From Pseudobdellovibrionaceae bacterium (GTDB lineage Bacteria; Bdellovibrionota; Bdellovibrionia; Bdellovibrionales; Bdellovibrionaceae), in contig CANCBY010000123.1 in the NCBI GenBank assembly GCA_947374445.1, positions 1 to 7,071 of the forward strand: a stretch of 7,071 bases of DNA, written 5' to 3'. Below the pieces are notes generated by a model. It did no database searches, was not told where the DNA came from, and saw only the letters and a program-made list of their open reading frames with translations. This document shows positions 5,786 through 7,071 of this stretch, piece after piece; the stretch's first letter is position 1, and the number at the start of each line of letters is the position of its first letter. A program made the translations under genes and the position numbers.

Positions 5786-6079
5786 ATGGATCAAAATACG
5801 ATGCTCATTTTAGGGGTTGTTAAGATTATAAACCCAAAAACAAAGGAAACAAAATTGATTGAAGCCAGTGGCTTTGATGTCTTGGGTTTCTTTTTTCCAT
5901 TTTTAAGATATCTTTTTGATGGTCAGTTTTCGCGTGCGGCGCTGACATTTTTAGTCATGTGCACAGTTATAGGATGGCCGATTATGTCTTGGCTCACAGG
6001 ATTTAACTTCAAAAAGAATAGACTGAAGTCCTATTTATCAAGTGGCTGGGAAGTAGCTGTAGAAAAATCAGCTGCTTAA
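5786..6079 (+). CDS. Small membrane protein, distantly like DUF2628-type proteins
   Basis: A 97-residue protein with an excellent ribosome binding site: AAGGAG at 5773-5778, 7 bases before the ATG, inside an A-rich leader. Residues 1-27 form a short polar start containing a lysine-rich KIINPKTKETK segment. Hydrophobic segments lie at about 30-44 and 51-72, separated by the polar turn DGQFSRA, and residues 76-97 are polar again. The order G-F-x(4)-FFFPFLRYLFDGQF, a hydrophobic helix, then N-R-L-x(3)-L-x-x-GW is reminiscent of small two-helix proteins of the DUF2628 type (aromatic stretch, gap, then a conserved N..Y...L...G tail). This is a resemblance from memory, not a confirmed hit. No function is known. 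It has its own upstream box E and converges on the lipoprotein gene ending at 6103, with 23 bases between the stops. Confidence 0.75.
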   Translation: MDQNTMLILGVVKIINPKTKETKLIEASGFDVLGFFFPFLRYLFDGQFSRAALTFLVMCTVIGWPIMSWLTGFNFKKNRLKSYLSSGWEVAVEKSAA

Positions 6080-6081
6080 AG

Positions 6082-6110
6082 TAAAAAATAAAAATCAGCC
6101 TATTAAAGGC
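6082..6110 (-). terminator. Probable terminator of the minus-strand lipoprotein gene, overlapping its stop codon
   Basis: On the minus strand GCCT TTAAT AGGC (6098-6110) forms a 4-bp stem followed by TGA and a T-rich run, T5-A-T6 (6082-6094). The TAA stop at 6103-6105 lies in the hairpin loop. The stem is short, so efficiency is uncertain. On the plus strand there is no T-tract after the stem, so it would not serve the gene ending at 6079. Confidence 0.5.
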
Positions 6111-6945
6111 AGATCGCTCCATTTACTACTCCTGTCGCAGACACGTTGAGGAGTGAGCGCATTGCTTTTATCACGGTAGTATCCGTGACCTCGCTCGAAT
6201 TTTCAAACGAGCACGGGTTTGGTGTTATGGACGCACAAACTGCCGTCACGGCTGAGGTATCAATATTTGCTCCCGAGAGGATCGTTGCGATATTCGTTAA
6301 GTTCAAAAATGCCATGCCCAAACCAGCTATGATTTCTTTCACTGCCGTTGCTGGCAGATTCGCTTCAAGACAAGCCCCGTCGGTGTTCGGGGTGACAATG
6401 GGCCACTGTCCTGTTCCAGTCCCATTAGGATCTGCGGTCTCTTTCAAATAAATTCCAATTTTAGCCAACCCAAGCAGAAACAAAAACAAGCTTTGACTAG
6501 AATCTCGACCGCTAACGCTCGGGTGGATGGATTTAACTACTGTTTCCGACTGCACGCAGTATTGCCGTTTTGTCGAATAGTACATCGCATTTGCCGATGT
6601 AGACGTGGTCTTCCACTGATTCATAAAAAATAAGAAAGTTGAGCCACTAGGTGAGACTCCAAGTTTATTGAAATAATTGATAAAGTTAAAGCCACATTTG
6701 CCTGCAAGGGCGCCAGCATAATTCATTTTTACTTCAGTTTGCGATGCGTAGTCGACGCCAATAGCCTCAAACTTTGCGATGGCCGTGTCATAATCTAGGC
6801 TATTCAGAGCTTTCATGCCGTCCTCATAAAGCGCGGGATCGGTCTTTGTGTTGGAGGTGCCACTCAAGGCGTTGTAACAAGAAGAGCAGGTCATCCAAAT
6901 AGACACCAAAAGAATCATTCGCATCCAAAATAGAAAGTTATCCAT
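6103..6945 (-). CDS. Lipoprotein with N-terminal TPR-like motif, unknown function
   Basis: A 280-residue lipoprotein from the ATG at 6945. GGAG (minus strand, around 6956-6959) lies 10 bases upstream. A TTG at 6951, 4 bases from the same GGAG, would add two residues and is the main alternative; an ATG at 6924 also keeps the signal. Residues 1-23 form a lipoprotein signal, hydrophobic ILLVSIWM then TCSSC with lipidated C23. The next residue is Tyr, not Asp, so outer-membrane sorting is likely. Residues about 39-83 (LYEDGMKALNSLDYDTAIAKF..., ending NYAGALAGKCG) look like one or two tetratricopeptide helices, a protein-binding fold. The rest has helical hydrophobic stretches near 153-166 and 204-226, and six further cysteines (84, 130, 192, 237, 245, 279) suggesting periplasmic disulphides. 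No family name is recognised. It lies 37 bases after the stop of the partial gene at the window edge, so the two may form an operon. Confidence 0.8.
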   Translation of the reverse strand: MDNFLFWMRMILLVSIWMTCSSCYNALSGTSNTKTDPALYEDGMKALNSLDYDTAIAKFEAIGVDYASQTEVKMNYAGALAGKCGFNFINYFNKLGVSPSGSTFLFFMNQWKTTSTSANAMYYSTKRQYCVQSETVVKSIHPSVSGRDSSQSLFLFLLGLAKIGIYLKETADPNGTGTGQWPIVTPNTDGACLEANLPATAVKEIIAGLGMAFLNLTNIATILSGANIDTSAVTAVCASITPNPCSFENSSEVTDTTVIKAMRSLLNVSATGVVNGAICL

Positions 6946-6967
6946 ATTCAAAATGCTCCATATTGAC

Positions 6968-6996
6968 AGTGTACAGCGATTTCTATTTTCGGTTAA
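6968..6996 (-). promoter_or_regulatory. Candidate sigma70-like promoter for the lipoprotein gene at 6945
   Basis: On the minus strand TTAACC (6991-6996) and TACACT (6968-6973) are separated by exactly 17 bases, each matching four of six consensus positions. A start about 7 bases downstream would leave a short leader that still contains the GGAG. The -35 element lies inside the apparent 3' end of the upstream gene, so this is a weak, internal-promoter call. Confidence 0.25.
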
Positions 6997-7071
6997 ATTT
7001 TATTTCGGTAGCTAAGCCCATCTCGCCGTCCAATAGTCTGTTGGTCATCTCAACGCTATATCCTGCAGCTT
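6983..7071 (-). CDS. 3' end of an unidentified gene (partial)
   Basis: On the minus strand the frame entering at 7071 is open for 28 codons and stops with TAG at 6983-6985. The visible peptide is AAGYSVEMTNRLLDGEMG then LATEIKFNRK. The other two minus-strand frames hit stops within nine codons. It ends 37 bases before the ATG at 6945 on the same strand, a typical operon spacing. The stretch is too short to identify; alternating polar and hydrophobic residues would suit an outer-membrane or periplasmic beta-protein, but that is a guess. Confidence 0.5.
   Translation of the reverse strand, partial: AAGYSVEMTNRLLDGEMGLATEIKFNRK

Overview
This window looks like chromosomal DNA from a predatory or environmental bacterium of the Bdellovibrio group (Bdellovibrionota). 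That is an inference. It rests on the large secreted fibre protein at 203-2515, which has the N-terminal domain, shaft phrases and C-terminal Lcl_C (DUF1566) tip typical of the fibre-like adhesins abundant in that lineage. It also rests on the density of lipoproteins, small membrane proteins and an outer-membrane barrel protein with no familiar housekeeping function. The DNA is moderately AT-rich. No rRNA, tRNA, CRISPR array or insertion sequence was seen.

Left part (1-2515, + strand): the 3' end of an upstream gene is followed after 3 bases by a 770-residue exported fibre. The fibre reads as signal peptide, anchor domain, repetitive shaft with a duplicated module, a beta-rich module and an Lcl_C tip. 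A short non-coding stretch (2516-2669) separates it from a convergent gene (2670-4277, - strand). That gene encodes an exported protein with about three fibronectin-III-like domains and a C-terminal beta-barrel ending in Phe.

Middle (4278-4597): these 320 bases have no intact gene. They hold a 51-codon remnant of an NHL-repeat protein (4360-4515) bracketed by two copies of an 18-bp direct-repeat box. A small three-helix membrane protein (4598-4948, - strand) follows. Then comes a 253-base divergent region carrying two good boxes and one degenerate copy, and a TTG-started lipoprotein gene (5202-5609) with a strong terminator. A further box precedes a 97-residue membrane protein (5786-6079).

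Right part: a convergent TPR-like lipoprotein gene (6103-6945, - strand) sits just downstream of the 3' end of another minus-strand gene that leaves the window at 7071.

The most interesting signal is the box CTTGAGT-N4-CTTGAGT. Its half-sites repeat head to tail every 11 bp, the geometry of OmpR/PhoB-family response regulator sites. Good copies lie 56-69 bases before the start codons of three genes: the FnIII-barrel protein, the 135-residue lipoprotein and the 97-residue membrane protein. They all point toward their gene. This suggests an undescribed envelope regulon spread over several separate transcription units. Its regulator is not in the window.
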